From assembly GCA_001466705.2 (NCBI GenBank), contig LATX02000192.1, positions 310,001 to 374,000 on the forward strand: a stretch of DNA of 64,000 nt, in the 5' to 3' direction. Numbering within the stretch: position 1 is the stretch's first letter; each line of letters starts with the position of its first letter. The DNA comes from Moniliophthora roreri (Eukaryota > Basidiomycota > Agaricomycetes > Agaricales > Marasmiaceae). The notes below the pieces were generated by a model. That model ran no database searches and was not told the DNA's origin. It worked only from the letters and a program-made list of their open reading frames with translations. Positions 1 through 12,794 of the stretch are shown here, piece by piece. The translations under genes and the position numbers were made by a program.

Positions 1-2703
1 TTCAGTATAAGGAACGCTAACAATTCCACTTCCATTAACGACATGGGCTGGGTAATCCTCTGCCCTTTTCGCGATTGTGAAAGGAAGCCGACCACTTGGA
101 TTGAAATCGCCATAAAGAACGTCTGCGATAGAGTTGCCTGCTTCTTGGCCTGGCGCACCTGCCCATAGAACCTACGCACCATCAAATGCTGAACTTTGAA
201 GCGGAAAGATGGGGAATGGGACGCGTACTGCCGTAATATTCGGATGGTCAATCCAACTTTCTACAATCAATGGCCCTACACTATGCACAATAACGATAGT
301 GTTGTTGCTTTGTGCTGCCACGGCTTGGATGAGTGATTCGCCTTGATGCCATAAGGTCAAGTTTGTTCTGCATTTCGTTCTGAGTCGGCCATGATAAACA
401 TAGCAGCGAGAAAAGCGATACCGATCAGAGTCTTCGCCAGAATCAGCATTCACGAAAACTAGAGCAGCAGAATGTCCAATAGCCATAATTTCCGCTCGAG
501 CGAGGTTAAAGTCGTCAAAGACCCAGGAAACACTGGTATGGTCTTCTATTGCGCGACGTTCGATGGCTTCATATGGCTGTTGCAAGTGCGGCTTGTCAAT
601 GAGATTGGATATGGACGTGAGGTGTCCATGCGTACCGAGATCAGATACGTGAAATATGTACTTCTTTGAAACCAGTGAGCACGCTGCTCATGATACCTGA
701 AATTGAACCAAACTCACCCAGACCCCCAACCCACCCCCAAAACCCCATCATTATTCTTCTGATCAAGGGACTCTGTAGGACCAATAATTCCTGGTCCTGC
801 ATCGCTCCCAGCTAAGAACAGGCTTCTTGGCTTCTTTAATGGCAGCGCGTTGTTGACGTTCTTAAGCATGACAACACTAGCAGCGCCAATCTCGCGTACG
901 ATATGCCTATGATTGTCTTGGACATCAATATGCTGGTTGGTAGTTTCGTTAAGGAAGTTAACGTCAAAGTTGACGAAGGGGTAGGAGGGAGAGTTTTGGT
1001 GGAGGAAATACCATGCAGCGAAAACGCGTGTCTAGCTGGGAGGTGAGAAGGGCTTTATGAGGAGTGCTTGAGGGACGTACGGCCATATCTTGGATACGGG
1101 AACTTGGTACAGATCCGTTACGGACGGCTTCTACGAGAGTGCCGCCAAAGAAAGAGCCATTAGGGCCACCCGAACCAGGCATGTCCATCTGATGGACGAA
1201 AAAAAGAGTGAATATTGAGCGAAGAAAGGCTAAGAGTGTAAAGTCACATCTAATCCTGAAAGTGTACTGGCAACTGTGGAATGTGTAGCACCCCAGTCCG
1301 ACGTTACAACTTAAAAGTGATGAATTAGTTTATTCTGTCCAACCAAAGTTGAAATGTCGGCCTACATCCTTGGAAACCAAACTCGTTCTTGAGCAATCCG
1401 TTTAGTGTACTGTTGTTTTCGCAAGCGTACGTCCCATTAACCTGGTCTATACGAAATTCAACTGGAGTGTGCAACGTCGAAAAGAAACCTACTATAGCTG
1501 CACATAACGCTGGCTACGCCAGCCATAACACTCCTCAGGAACGGATGCGCGTAGATCTCGTGTTGAGTGCGGTCATCTATGTTGGAAGTAGATGTTGTTC
1601 TGGCGGTTTCTTGTTCGCTTTGAGGGCGTTTAGCGGTAGGACAACGACTTGAAAAGTGTGTGTACTTATTGATGAAGTGCTTGGCGCATGCCTGGACTCC
1701 ACCTTGTTGCATGCCCAATATTGTTTCGTATGCAGCTTCACCAGCCAGAAATGGATCAGCACCAAAACCTTCAAAGTTTCTTCCTGCTTCCGCTACTCTG
1801 AGGATATTCATCATGGGCCCTAAAGCGACGTTCACGCCTTTTCCTCGGTGTTCGAGTCCTATGAATAGACCCCGTTGACGGATGAGCGTGCGGTTGAAAC
1901 TGATGGAAAGAGGGTATCAGTGCCATGTATATGCAGAAGCAGCCAAAGTGTCTGACGTCGCAGCAGTATTGAGTCCTGTCGGGAAGGAGGTGACAAAATC
2001 TGCAAATCGGACACCAAGAGGCGAGTCCTGGACATGATGTGTTAGCCCACATCTCAAAACTCGACACTGTTCCATACCTCCAGACACAACCCAGGCCATC
2101 CACCATTTGAGGATAGACTGCCTATATTCCCAACACACCGACCTTGAAGTCCGAGCGCTCCAACACCAGTCACGATATTGACGAGCTCTTCCAGAATGGA
2201 ACCCGCAACCTGCAATTACCGAATGTGTTTGTGTAATTACTGATTGATTGAAGACCATCCACCTTGGCACGGGCTTTCTCGTATGCCGCTTCCCAGGCAG
2301 GCAAAAAGTCAGGTACTATGATGCTACTGTCCTTCACGTCGGGAGGACTTTGTGGGTCTGTAGATGGGAAAAGGCCTTGGATAGGACTTTGCGGCGGTGC
2401 CGGTACGGAGATGGAAGCTTGCTGGCTGCTGGGGAATGCGGAAGCTTGTGATGGGATTCCAGCACTCGGCGTCAGTGTCATCGAGTTGGAAACCAAAGTG
2501 AATGAGGCGGGTGTTGAAGGAGTAGAGAACGAAGTTGACATTGCACTAGATGTTAGCATCACCGAATTCGCAGTTGAAGGAGGCGACGAGTTTGTCGTTG
2601 CACCTGCACTCGAAGAAACGTCATTAGTGACAGAGCTTGGGCTCTGCGCATTGATGAAAATGACAGTTGTCAAGGTTTGAAATAAGAGATGGCGGTGCAG
2701 CAT
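1..2703 (-). CDS. GH3 beta-glucosidase, copy 1 (C-terminus beyond window)
   Basis: Secreted glycoside hydrolase family 3 enzyme, expected to release glucose from cellobiose or other beta-glucosides outside the cell. The start at 2703 gives a hydrophobic signal peptide ([20 protein letters not shown]), then a Ser/Thr-rich stretch of about 80 residues, then the GH3 barrel. Visible motifs are [39 protein letters not shown] (SDW carries the nucleophile Asp) and, in the alpha/beta domain, [11 protein letters not shown]. Several short introns split it. The part corresponding to the fibronectin-III-like C-terminal domain of copy 2 lies left of position 1. It differs from copy 2 by an extra 50-nt intron at 2028-2077. 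I see no frame break in the visible part. Copy 2 follows in the same orientation, so this is a tandem duplication. Confidence 0.88.
2028..2077 (-). other. Extra GH3 intron in copy 1
   Basis: Sequence between CLE and [11 protein letters not shown] reads GTATGG..GCTAAC..CCAG on the minus strand, with all three splice signals. Copy 2 is continuous at the same place ([14 protein letters not shown]). The two tandem paralogues therefore differ by presence or absence of this intron. Confidence 0.8.
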
Positions 2704-2760
2704 AGTCGTCTTCAACGCGTTTTCGAGAACAAGCTTATGAGTCCACGAAGTTGTTTCGAC

Positions 2761-2773
2761 CCTTTTATTCTGC
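2761..2773 (-). promoter_or_regulatory. Putative TATA-like element, GH3 copy 1
   Basis: GCAGAATAAAAGG on the minus strand lies about 58 nt upstream of the start codon. The same 13-mer occurs at nearly the same distance before copy 2 (7050-7062), so it was duplicated with the gene and kept. A TATA function is inferred. Confidence 0.45.
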
Positions 2774-3673
2774 ACCTACACCAGCATGTGCTGCATCCCA
2801 TGACGCACAGAAAGCTGATTAAAGAGTGTAAGAATTCATCCGCAGTAATCAAAACGAAAAAGCGAGACTCACTGCAGTGGCAGCGGAAGGGTAATGAATG
2901 GATGAGTAGCACCTATGCCGTCAGAAGGAAGATCAAGGAGTAACTCGTCTGTGAAAATTTAGACAAAACGGTGGAGACACCAAAATATTGCATGAATACT
3001 CTGGCTTCCGAGTCACAGGTATGCGGCAGAATGAAGAACTGAAATGAAGCAATCCGACTATAGTCATAACGAGAAGCGAAAGCGAAAGGAAGAGCGAAAG
3101 AGAAAGAGAAAGCGAAAATTGTGACGTTCAAGGCTTGGGGCGTATCGACTGCTTTAAGTTCTGTTTATGCCCTGCTTCATACACTGTGACAGATCTTCTC
3201 CATCCCGACCCGTCACTCCCCTCTTCCTAAATCTCCGGGAACCTCAGCCCCTGAGGTTCATTACAAGGCTTCATCGTAAAAAACGTCTAGTTGATAGTTC
3301 AGAAGTCGGATTTGATTTTTCATGATTCTGCGGGCCTATTTCTGATTGCATAGCTTGAAGCAAAGAGCTCGAGATACTTGATAAGAAAATGAGAGGAATA
3401 GCTGATGATTGAGGCCGTGAGGACTGTAGTAGTCGTTGATGAGGATTACCAGCAGCAACGGCAGTTTTTTTTTTTCCAGGATTCCGCCTCCCATCATACC
3501 ACACAGTTCTCCCGGAAGACGTCAAATGTACCACCGTAAAGGGACAAATCGAGCAGATATCCTCCATGAATTTCTTATACTGATAGTCTGCTGGAAGAAA
3601 TTGATATCCTGACAGAGTAACATGACTTCAATTTCAATTTGAAACATGAATTGTTCCATCCATCTCTACGCAT
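2774..3673. other. Spacer between the GH3 copies
   Basis: No gene is seen. The left half is the copy-1 upstream region and matches the region upstream of copy 2 (for example around 2938-2990 versus 7264-7320). A purine-rich simple repeat built on GAAAGC/GAAAGA units occupies about 3066-3118. The right half (3270-3670) has only short random open frames. Confidence 0.6.
3066..3118. repeat. GAAAGN simple repeat
   Basis: Imperfect run of GAAAGC and GAAAGA hexamers in the duplicated promoter region of GH3 copy 1. The matching region of copy 2 has no such expansion. Confidence 0.7.
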
Positions 3674-6600
3674 CTACGCTATCGCTATCGTACCTCTCAG
3701 CCTTTCGTCACGGCTACTCGCTCCAATAACTACACCAATACTTCCTTCAGGCCTCTTCCACCCTTGGCCTACTGTGTCCCAAATACTCAGCGCGTGCCTA
3801 GACAAGTGTATCGTCACACGCTCGCTTTGTCCTGGATGAAGGAAGACATCCGAGAACCCCTTGAGGATCAGAGGTGGTTCAGACGCAGATGGCGGATGTC
3901 CAATGTACAGTTGGGGTATCTCTCCGCCTGCGACAGAGCCGACGTTCTTCACGGTGAATGTTACTTTGAATGCAGGCTGGTGTAGCCTAATGAAATCATT
4001 AGCAGTGAGAAAGAGAAAAGAAGGTCGGCTAGCATACCATAACGCTACAGACGACCCAAACTCAAGTCGACTTGTCTTCCCAGACTCCCAGTCTTTGATA
4101 GCTTGCTCGTCTGTCGAAGGCTCTGATACAGGGGTAACGTCGAGATCTCTGTATTCGAACGTGGAATAGCTCAATCCAAAGCCAAACTCGAATCGTGGGG
4201 TGATGTTACGCTTTGATGGGACGCGTCAGCCTTTCAAAATGATACTTCATATGGTTGACGTACAGCATCGAAGGCGCGATAGTCGATTTCAAGTCTACAC
4301 GCACATATTTATGAGTAACCAACACAAATGATGACACGACACGCACGTACCCTTCAGTATAAGGAACACTAACAATTCCACTTCCTCTAACAACATGGGC
4401 TGGGTAATCCTCTGCCCTTTTCGCAATTGTGAAAGGAAGCCGACCGCTTGGATTGAAGTCACCATAAAGGATGTCTGTAATGGAGTTTCCTGCTTCTTGG
4501 CCTGGTGCGCCTGCCCATAACACCTTTTGTAGCATCAAGTAAGCACAGTGAAGTTGAAAAGGGAAAGAAACGCACAGCGGTGATATTCGGATGGTCAATC
4601 CAACTTTCAATAATTAATGGGCCCACACTATGCGTAATGACGATAGTGTTGTTATTCTGAGCGGCCACTGCTTGGATAAGTGATTCGCCTCCGTGCCATA
4701 GAGTCAGGTTTGCGCTAAAGTTTGGTCCCAGTCAGCTTGGATATACAGGAAAGTGAAGTAGCATACCGATCAGACCCTTCACCAGAATCGGCGTTCACGA
4801 ACACGAGGGCAGCAGAACGTCCAATGGCCATGTTGCCTGCTCGAGGGAGGTTAAAGTCATCAAAGATCCAGGAAACACTTGTGTGGTCTTCTATTGCGCG
4901 ACGTTGGATGGCTTCATATGGCTGTTGCAAGTGTAGTGTGTCAATTAGATTGTGTATGGGAATGAGTGGCCATGCATACCGAGATCAGATACGTGAAATT
5001 CGCCGTCCTTATAACTCGTCAGCCTCGAACACAGTACCCAAGAATTTAACGAAAACACACCCAGACCCCCAACCCATACCCAAAATCCCATCATTGCCAT
5101 TCTGGTCACGAAACTCGTTAGGACCGATTCTTCCTGGACCTGCATCACTCCCAGCTAAGAATAGACTCCTGGGCTTCTTCAACGGCAGCGCATTGTCGAC
5201 ATTCTTGAGTAAAATGACGCTAGCCGCACCGATTGCACGAACGTTAAGCCGATGGTCTTCTTGAACATCGATATGTTCATTGGTAGCTTCGTCGGCGGGG
5301 TTATTGCCGTTGAAGTTGACTGAGGGATAGGAAGAAGAGTCTTGGTGGAGGAAGTACCAGGCGGCGAAGATGCGTGTCTGTACTTGTATTTTAGCTGGAG
5401 AGGGTGACTAGGTGAAAGGAACGTACAGTCATGTCTTGAATACGGGACATCGGTACGGATCCGTTACGGACAGCTTCAACTAGGGTACTGCCGAAGAACG
5501 AGCCATTGGGACCACCTGAGCCGGGCATATCCATCTGATGTATGATAGGGTGAGCACCCGGAGAAGAGAACATAGTAGTGGAGGCTTACATCGAGTCCAG
5601 AAAGTGTACTGGCAACGGTGGAATGGGTAGCGCCCCAGTCAGACATTACAACTGAAAAGCAATGAGTCAGTGACATTCTGCTCAGCTAAAGTTGAAACAT
5701 CGGCCTACATCCTCGAAAGCCGAATTCATCCTTGAGCAACCCGTTCAGTGTGCTATTGTTTTCGCAAGCGTATGTCCCGTTGACTTGGTCTATACAAAAT
5801 GAAGCTAATGCGTGCGACGTGGAAAAGGGACCTACTATAGCTGCACATAACACTGGCCGCGCCAGCCATGACACTGCGCAGGAACGGATGCGCATAGATC
5901 TCGTGTTGGGTGCGGTCGTCTACATTAGAAGTAGACGTTGTTCGGGAGGTTTCCTGTTCGCTTTTGGGGATATTAGCAACAAGGTAGAGTACTTGACCAT
6001 GAAAGGTACGCGTACTTGTCAATGAAGTGTTTGGCACATGCCTGAACACCACCCTGTTGCATACCCAGTATCGTTTCGTATGCAGCTTCACCAGCCAGGA
6101 ATGGATCAGCACCGAAACCTTCAAAGTTTCTTCCTGCTTCCGCTACTCTGAGGATATTCATCATAGGCCCTAAAGCGATATTGACACCTTTTCCTCGGTG
6201 TTCGAGTCCCATGAATAACCCTCGTTGTCGAATCAGCGTGCGGTTGAAACTATGTGTACGAGTTTAAGCTTCAAGTACAAAATGCAGGAGCAAGAAGACT
6301 CACGTAGCAGCAGTATTGAGTCCTGTTGAGAAGGAAGTAACAAAGTCAGCCAGACGAACGCCGAGAGGCGAGTCTTGCAAGCATAATCCAGGCCATCCCC
6401 TATTTGAGGAAAGACTAGCGATATTTCCCACACAGCGGCCTGGAAGTCGGAGTGCTGCAATACCAGTGGTGGCGCTGACGAGCTCTTCCAAAGTGAAGCC
6501 TGCTACCTGTTACGAAATTGATCCGTGCAATCACTGATTGATGAAAGGCTAATCACCTTCGCACGAGCCTTTTCGTATGCTGCTTCCCATGCAGGTAAAA

Positions 6601-6991
6601 AGTCAGGCACTATGACGCTACTGTACTTCACGTCAGGAGGGTCTTGTGGGTCGGTGGATGGGAAAAGGCCAGGGATGGGGCTTTGTGATGGGACCGAGAT
6701 AGAGATGGAAGTTTGTTGGGTAAAGGATGAGGAACCTTGTGAGGAGTGCACCGTCACTGGGCTGGAAATTGAAGTTACTGGTGCAGATATTGAAGGAGTA
6801 GATGAGATAGCGGTCGTTGCGCTCGATATCAGTGTAACCGAATTGGGGATCGAAGTAAACGGGGCGGATATTGAAGGAGTAGGCGATAAGGCTGTCGCTG
6901 CGCTCGAGGTGCTATCAGGGACAGATCCTGAGCTCTGTGCATTAATGAAATTGACGATTGCCAAGATCTGAAATAGCTGGTGGAGTAACAT
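3674..6991 (-). CDS. GH3 beta-glucosidase, copy 2 (complete)
   Basis: Complete GH3 beta-glucosidase gene with multiple short introns. It opens with a signal peptide (MLLHQLFQILAIVNFINAQS) and a Ser/Thr/Pro-rich linker containing a repeated STPSISAPxTSI module. The catalytic barrel follows ([41 protein letters not shown] with the predicted nucleophile Asp). The alpha/beta sandwich has VNADSGEGSDR, which probably carries the acid/base region, ITHSVGPLIIESW, and [16 protein letters not shown] with [12 protein letters not shown]. The C-terminal fibronectin-III-like domain has FGFGLSYSTFEYRDL, VKNVGSVAGGEIPQLY and LKGFSDVFLHPGQ. No frame break was found. It is probably secreted, acting on cellobiose or glucan oligomers together with the GH30 enzyme further right. 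Start chosen because it yields the signal peptide and aligns with copy 1. Confidence 0.92.
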
Positions 6992-7049
6992 GTTCGGATT
7001 TGTATATGTTGTTGAGGACGAGCTTGTGAGCTCACCGAGTCGCCTTGAG

Positions 7050-7062
7050 CCTTTTATTCTGC
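7050..7062 (-). promoter_or_regulatory. Putative TATA-like element, GH3 copy 2
   Basis: Same 13-mer as upstream of copy 1, about 59 nt before the start codon. Conservation between the copies in a diverging promoter supports a role. Confidence 0.45.
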
Positions 7063-7822
7063 ACTTGCATCAGCATGTGCTGCATCCCATGACGCTCTTG
7101 AAGTAATCCGGAAGCTGACGAGAGTGGTGTAAGAATATGTTCTGCCGCGATCAGAGCGAAAGAAGGAGACTCACAGTAGCAATGAAAGGACATGAATACG
7201 GATCATTGGATGAGTGTCACCTGTGGAGTCGTTGACTGACGGAGCCATCAGAAGAAGGATTAAGAAGTAACTCGTCTGTGAAAATTAAGACAAAACGGTG
7301 AAGGGATTCCAAAATCTTGCATGAACATCCTGACTTCCAAGGCACAGAGGCACGGCGCAATGAACAACTGAAATGGGAAGACATCCGACTATGGCCAGAG
7401 TATCGTTGGGACCATGTGGATATGTGTCACGACGTTCAAGGGTTCCGTTGGAAGACCCGCAAACAGTACCACAGGTAGATTTCAACCATTGACAAGCCAG
7501 TCCGGTCAAACGTTCTGAGCTAGTAATTCGCCAATGACCAACGGATGCATCGACGGGCGACTGCTTCGAAGTGCTGGTCTGAATTCGTTATTGAGCTGTG
7601 TCAGCGAGCTGAATCGTAATTTTCTATGCTGAAAATTTAACGAATAAATCGAGAGAAGAAATCCAGATCGCAAGAGGCAGATGAACGCCAGAAAAAAAAC
7701 TTGCAACTTCCGAAGGAAAAAGTATGTGTTTATCCCTGTTTGCTTACAGCGTGGAGCGCTCTCATGCTTCCCAGGACGCGTCTCTTTGTTTCCACTTTCG
7801 TCCCTTTATTCTCGACTCGACC
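7063..7822. other. Divergent intergenic region GH3 copy 2 / SNF2 helicase
   Basis: The left part is the duplicated GH3 upstream sequence. The right part should hold the promoter of the plus-strand SNF2 gene. No coding signal or clear motif is visible. Confidence 0.5.
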
Positions 7823-10800
7823 ATGGCAGCTACTCCTGCTGGAGGGTCTTCTAGACTTCTTGACGCGCTGGATAATTCGGTGCTAACCCAACGGATCTCA
7901 AAGGCGCTACCGCCACGAACGCTCCTTCACGCACCGAGTGGCAACACAGGTGAAAGCTCTGTAACTCCAGAGCTTTTGCAAGAAGCTAGGTTGGAACAGG
8001 AGCGACAGAGGCTCACATTAGGTCCAGATGCAAGTAAGTTTTATGGATTCTGATGCAATTGAACAGCTTGACTCATCATTGGAATGTTTAGATGGAGATC
8101 TCTCTCTATTGTTGTCTTCGTCTGCTGGAACCTCTAAAAAGAGAGTCGCTGGAGGGTTCAGATTGAACTACGACGATGAGAGTCAGATACGGTCTTTTGA
8201 TGTCGGTGAGTACAATTTCCGCCCCACTGACTCGTTACTGACAGTTTGAATTAGGAGGCGCGGACCAAGCGCAAAGGTACGCGTCAATGCGTGCCTGATG
8301 GAATCTCAGTCCTTATATTTTACTCAGAATGGCAGAGTTCGTTACCAAAGGTATCAACAACGCGAGTCACGGTTTGACCGTGAAAGGTTCGATGAAGAAA
8401 CTTGGTCTACGAGAGTACGTGTCATACGTCACGGACTCTAGCACCTACTATTAACGTGTCTTAGCGAGGATGACATTTTGCCCGGCCTTGACGTTCGTCT
8501 ACTACGGCATCAAATGATTGGCGTTGCATGGTGAGTTTTATCACATGACGCTAGGGAAATCGCGCTTATCTTCGTTTAGGATGTTGGATAAAGAATTGAA
8601 GAGTAAAGATAAAGGCGGCATCTTGGCGTGCGTAGCCTAAGCTCTGCAGGTTTCCGTAAGTTGATCCTCTTTCCAGGGATGATATGGGCTTAGGTACGAT
8701 CGCTGGCAAACGAACTCAGTAGCAGAAGGTAACCTTGCGTGCAGGAAAAACAGTACAGATGATTGCTACGATGATAGTGAATCAACCCAAAAATGAGGAC
8801 GATGCCTGTAAGACCACTCTCATCATCGTCCCGGCCGCATTGCTGCAACAGGTTTGGCTTACTTGCTGTCTAACTTTGCCTCATGTTGACGCTTGCACAA
8901 GTGGAAGGACGAGATCGAAGAGAAGACGAACGGAATCATGAACGTCCATGTGCACCATGGGAAGGATAAACTGAAGGTATGAGGTTCATCTATTGCAAAT
9001 GCAACTATGTTAATACTATCTACCTCAGAAAACATCAGATGTCAAGTCTAAAGACGTGGTCATCACGACCTACCAGACATTAGTTCTCGACTTTAATCTG
9101 TCGAATGACGTCGAAGACGGTCGGGAGGCGGCATGGTTAGCCCAGAATGGAGGTGTTCTGGCTCGCACAAAGTTCTTCCGTGTAGTTGCGGATGAGGCCC
9201 AGTTCATCAGAAACAGGTGAGGCGCCTATGTGATACAACCCTGCCGATGCTGACGGTACATCAGGGCCACGAGGACGAGCCAAAGTGTCGCTCTCGTTCG
9301 AGCCAAGTATAGATGGATGTTAACTGGAACACCTGTCACGAACTCCCTGTATGTCTCACAACATATCTATCGTTTGCAGATACTTATGACCATATAGTGC
9401 CGATATATACGGTCTCCTTCGATTTGGAAGATTCAGACCCTTCAACGACTGGAACGAGTTCAATAATTATGTCGTACGTGCCTTTTCATTGAGCAGGACC
9501 ATTTTCCTCTGAGCTTTTCGAAGGCAAGAGTCCAAGCCGAGGACACACTCATGGCAGGTAAGCTTGACGCGCCACCGCGGTCAACACTACTGAGGTAATT
9601 TCTAGGTCAAAGAGCACAGGCTATTCTCTCACCTATTCTCCTTCGTCGCACGAAGGATTCCGAGCTAGAGGGCGAGCCTCTACTGAAACTACCCCCCAAA
9701 GACATTGAAGTAGTAATGCTTCAATTTTCAGAGGATGAACGTGATGTGGGTGATTGCCTATTTCTGTAATCGTATCACTCATGTAGCGTTCTTTTAGATC
9801 TACGAAAATTTCGAAAAAACATCGAAGACTCGTATCAATAAATTCATCAAAGAAGGCACTCTGCTGAAGAAGTAAGCCTCTTGAGAACTCGGTGTGGAAC
9901 TCGCCCTGACGCCTGTCTTTCGTTCAGCCACCATTATATCCTTGTAAACTTCTGATGTTCAGTAAGCTGGGGACGAGGCTCACTGCCCCACCTAGGTCTT
10001 GATCCTTCGACTTCGACAAATGTGCTGCCACCCTAACCTGATCTTGGTATGTCTTCATTTTTGAATACTTGTGTTCGACTAATGTTGTTCTCAGGCCCAA
10101 GCGGAAGACCTGGACGATCCAACGATGCTTTTAGCTGGTGACGCTGAAAAAGAACGGGCCCGAGCTGTGAAAGCGAAAGGACGGGACTGGGTGGAAGCAG
10201 TAAGTTCTTGTAAAGACATATTGTGTCGTATTCTGACCCTTAGTGTCTTTTACAGATCAAGAAGAGGTGTTAAGTCTTCCACATATTGACCCTGCAGGAT
10301 GCTTATAATCCTGGTAGATTCTTGTTGCGAGCGAGAAGCAGACACATGCTCAGCTTTTCTGATGAGAGTGAGACATCAGAGGCAACGTGCCCGAGGTGTG
10401 AAGATAGTATGTGATTGCGATAATATCTTTCGTGATGACAGTCGAACACCACGAATATAGTGCTACTCAAGGAGAATGGCCGAGTTTTGGACTGTGGTCA
10501 TGAGATATGCTTCGATTGTACCCTCGACCTCAAGAATTCCCCTATTGACCACGATGGCATCTTGTAAGATTCTCGGTTTCCTAAACCCGTTCTCACGTCT
10601 GACTTTATGTATTACAGTGGTGAGGGCACGGAGAAAGAGAACATCGAAGCCGAGAGAAGATTTGAAGATGCTAGTGCTAAAGGTCATCGGCCCTGTAAGC
10701 AAATCATGCGATGTCACTTTTTACTTCACGTACTGATACTGTATTCATTAGGCCCGACTTGCAAGCGTATGCTGGACATGTCTGCGACGAAGATCTTCAA

Positions 10801-12386
10801 GTCTATGGCTTTTGAACCGACTGAAGAGGAGCTCACGAAGCAAGCCGAAGCTAAGCGGAAAGCCAAAGCTCACCGACCGAAGAAAGTTGCTGTTCGTTAC
10901 GGCTCTTCTGAGGAGGAATTCGAATCCGAAGTAGAAATCGTTAAGAGCAACTTTAAGAGCTTTCAAGATCGTTTGGACGAAAGTTCCGATGACGACCTTC
11001 CGGATCCGAGTACGATTTTAGGCCCACCTGCGGCTAAACGCAGAAAGAGCAATCAGAGTCAGACGTCGGATGATGTACGTGTAATAGTTCTTGGCGGAGC
11101 TTCGTTGAACTGATTGTTTACAGGATGACATTCTTGATCTCACTATGGATGATATTTCTAGTCCATTAAAGCCGCCAAAGAAGGGTAAAAGGAAAGTGAC
11201 GGGTCGTCAAGTTGAAGACTCGGACATTGACAGTGATCAAGACGACGGCCCCTCGTCGAAGAAGCTCAGCAAGGCGAGAAAGTCTCGCTTCGGGGCGCAA
11301 TTCAGTGCCGAAAGAGAGGCTCTTCTCCAAACTTGGGCCAAGGGTGACGATGATCTTCAACCGAGTACGAAGATGCTCAAACTCGTTGACTACATTTCCG
11401 AGTGGGAAGCTATCGGTGATAAGACAATATGTTACTCACAATGTACGTCACGATCCACTCCTCTCTCTCGCTGGAGTTCATTCTACTCCCAGGGACTTCC
11501 ATGCTGGACCTCATCGAAAAATTGTTCTCCCGATATGGTATTCGGAGCGTGCGGTTTGACGGAAGGATGGACAGGACTTCCCGGGAGCAGGCTTTGTCAA
11601 CATTCAAGTCACCCACTGGACCAAAGGTTATTCTGATCAGGTATGTCAAAGTGCGCCTATTGAGCGCTCTTATCAATTTAATGACTGTTCTTTTTAGCAC
11701 AAAGTGCGGTGGTGTAGGGTGTGTATTGTTCCATATTCGTTGCACGTCGATCACCTACTGACAACGTATGGTAGATTGAACCTGGTTGCTGCAAATCGTG
11801 TGATCAAGTGCGTTCCTTTTGACCATACGCTCGACTCTATTCTCACATGTCGGTTTTAGCATGGATGTGTCGTGGAATTTTGCCGCCGAATCACAAGCAT
11901 ACGACAGGTACGTTACTGATACGTCCACCACAAGGTACATGCTTGACACTTTATTCAGGGCGCATCGTATTGGCCAGGAAAAGAATGTATACATCAAGAG
12001 ACTTGTTGTCGAGAATACTATTGAGGAGCGGTAAGCGTAATGGCGTCTTCGCGTAACATGCTCCCGAAGCTGATGCGTACCCCTATAATTCAGAATGCTC
12101 CAACTTCAAGAAGTCAAAGTTGGTCTTGCGGAAGCTGCTTTGGGCGAAGGCACGGGAACAAAGTTGCACAAGCTTAGCATGAAAGACATCAAATTCGTAC
12201 GTGCTCGTCTCCGAATGCTTTCCGAGTGTTAAGCTTACGATGATTTAGCTTTTTGCCATGAACAACGTAGCGCCCAACCAGGCGAAGGCACAGGCTGAGG
12301 CCCAGGAACAAACGACGCCGAAAGGAGCTCGAGGCCGATCTAGTGCTAATAGTCGGCCACCCACTGATGACTCCGACGACGACTAG
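7823..12386 (+). CDS. SNF2-family ATPase with RING finger (Rad5/Rad16/HLTF-like)
   Basis: Nuclear SNF2-type DNA translocase carrying an embedded RING E3 domain, the architecture of Rad5/Rad16/Uls1/HLTF proteins that act in DNA repair, damage tolerance or SUMO-targeted ubiquitylation. The start at 7823 has a good context (ACCATGG). About twenty short introns split the gene. Motifs in order: LRHQMIGVAWML, DDMGLG|KT (Walker A split by an intron at about 8693-8744), VADEAQFIRN (motif II as DEAQ, 9191-9202), MLTGTPVTNSL, LLRRTKD, and a C3HC4 RING (CPRC ... CGHEICFDC ... CPTC, about 10388-10766). Then an acidic/basic low-complexity linker, and helicase-C with VRFDGRMDRTSREQAL, STKCGGVGLNL and AYDRAHRIGQEKNVYI. 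It ends in an acidic tail (DDSDDD). No HIRAN domain was recognised at the N-terminus, so a Rad16/Uls1-like assignment is as likely as Rad5. Single copy, with codon use like a housekeeping gene. Confidence 0.9.
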
Positions 12387-12794
12387 CATCTTGCATGGAA
12401 TGGCAATCTTCCTGTCACTGTCAATATCCTACTCTTACGTCCGGATTCCAACACCAAGCTATTTTCACAACACGGGGGCCATAATCCCATACATTAATCT
12501 ATGTGGAATTAGTTACATTATTCTCCTGTAACGTATTTGAGTAACTCAATGCTATTACCTTCATCTCGATTGCAGTCTGACACTACTTTGGCAAGCGCTG
12601 CTATGAATTTGCCCCACACCTCTATACGATAGTCAAGGGTATCATTCAAACAGTGAATTATGGTTGCGCAATCTACAACAGTGAAACCGAACTATGGTAT
12701 GAAAGAGGATATACGTCCAAAGTCCGTAAATAAAAAAAGGTCCAGTGGTAAGTAGTAAACGCAGGCGTAATCCATTCCGTGATCCCTTGGAGTT
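12387..12794. other. Convergent 3' region
   Basis: Facing 3' ends of the SNF2 gene and the small secreted protein gene. AT-rich, with no coding signal. Confidence 0.5.
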
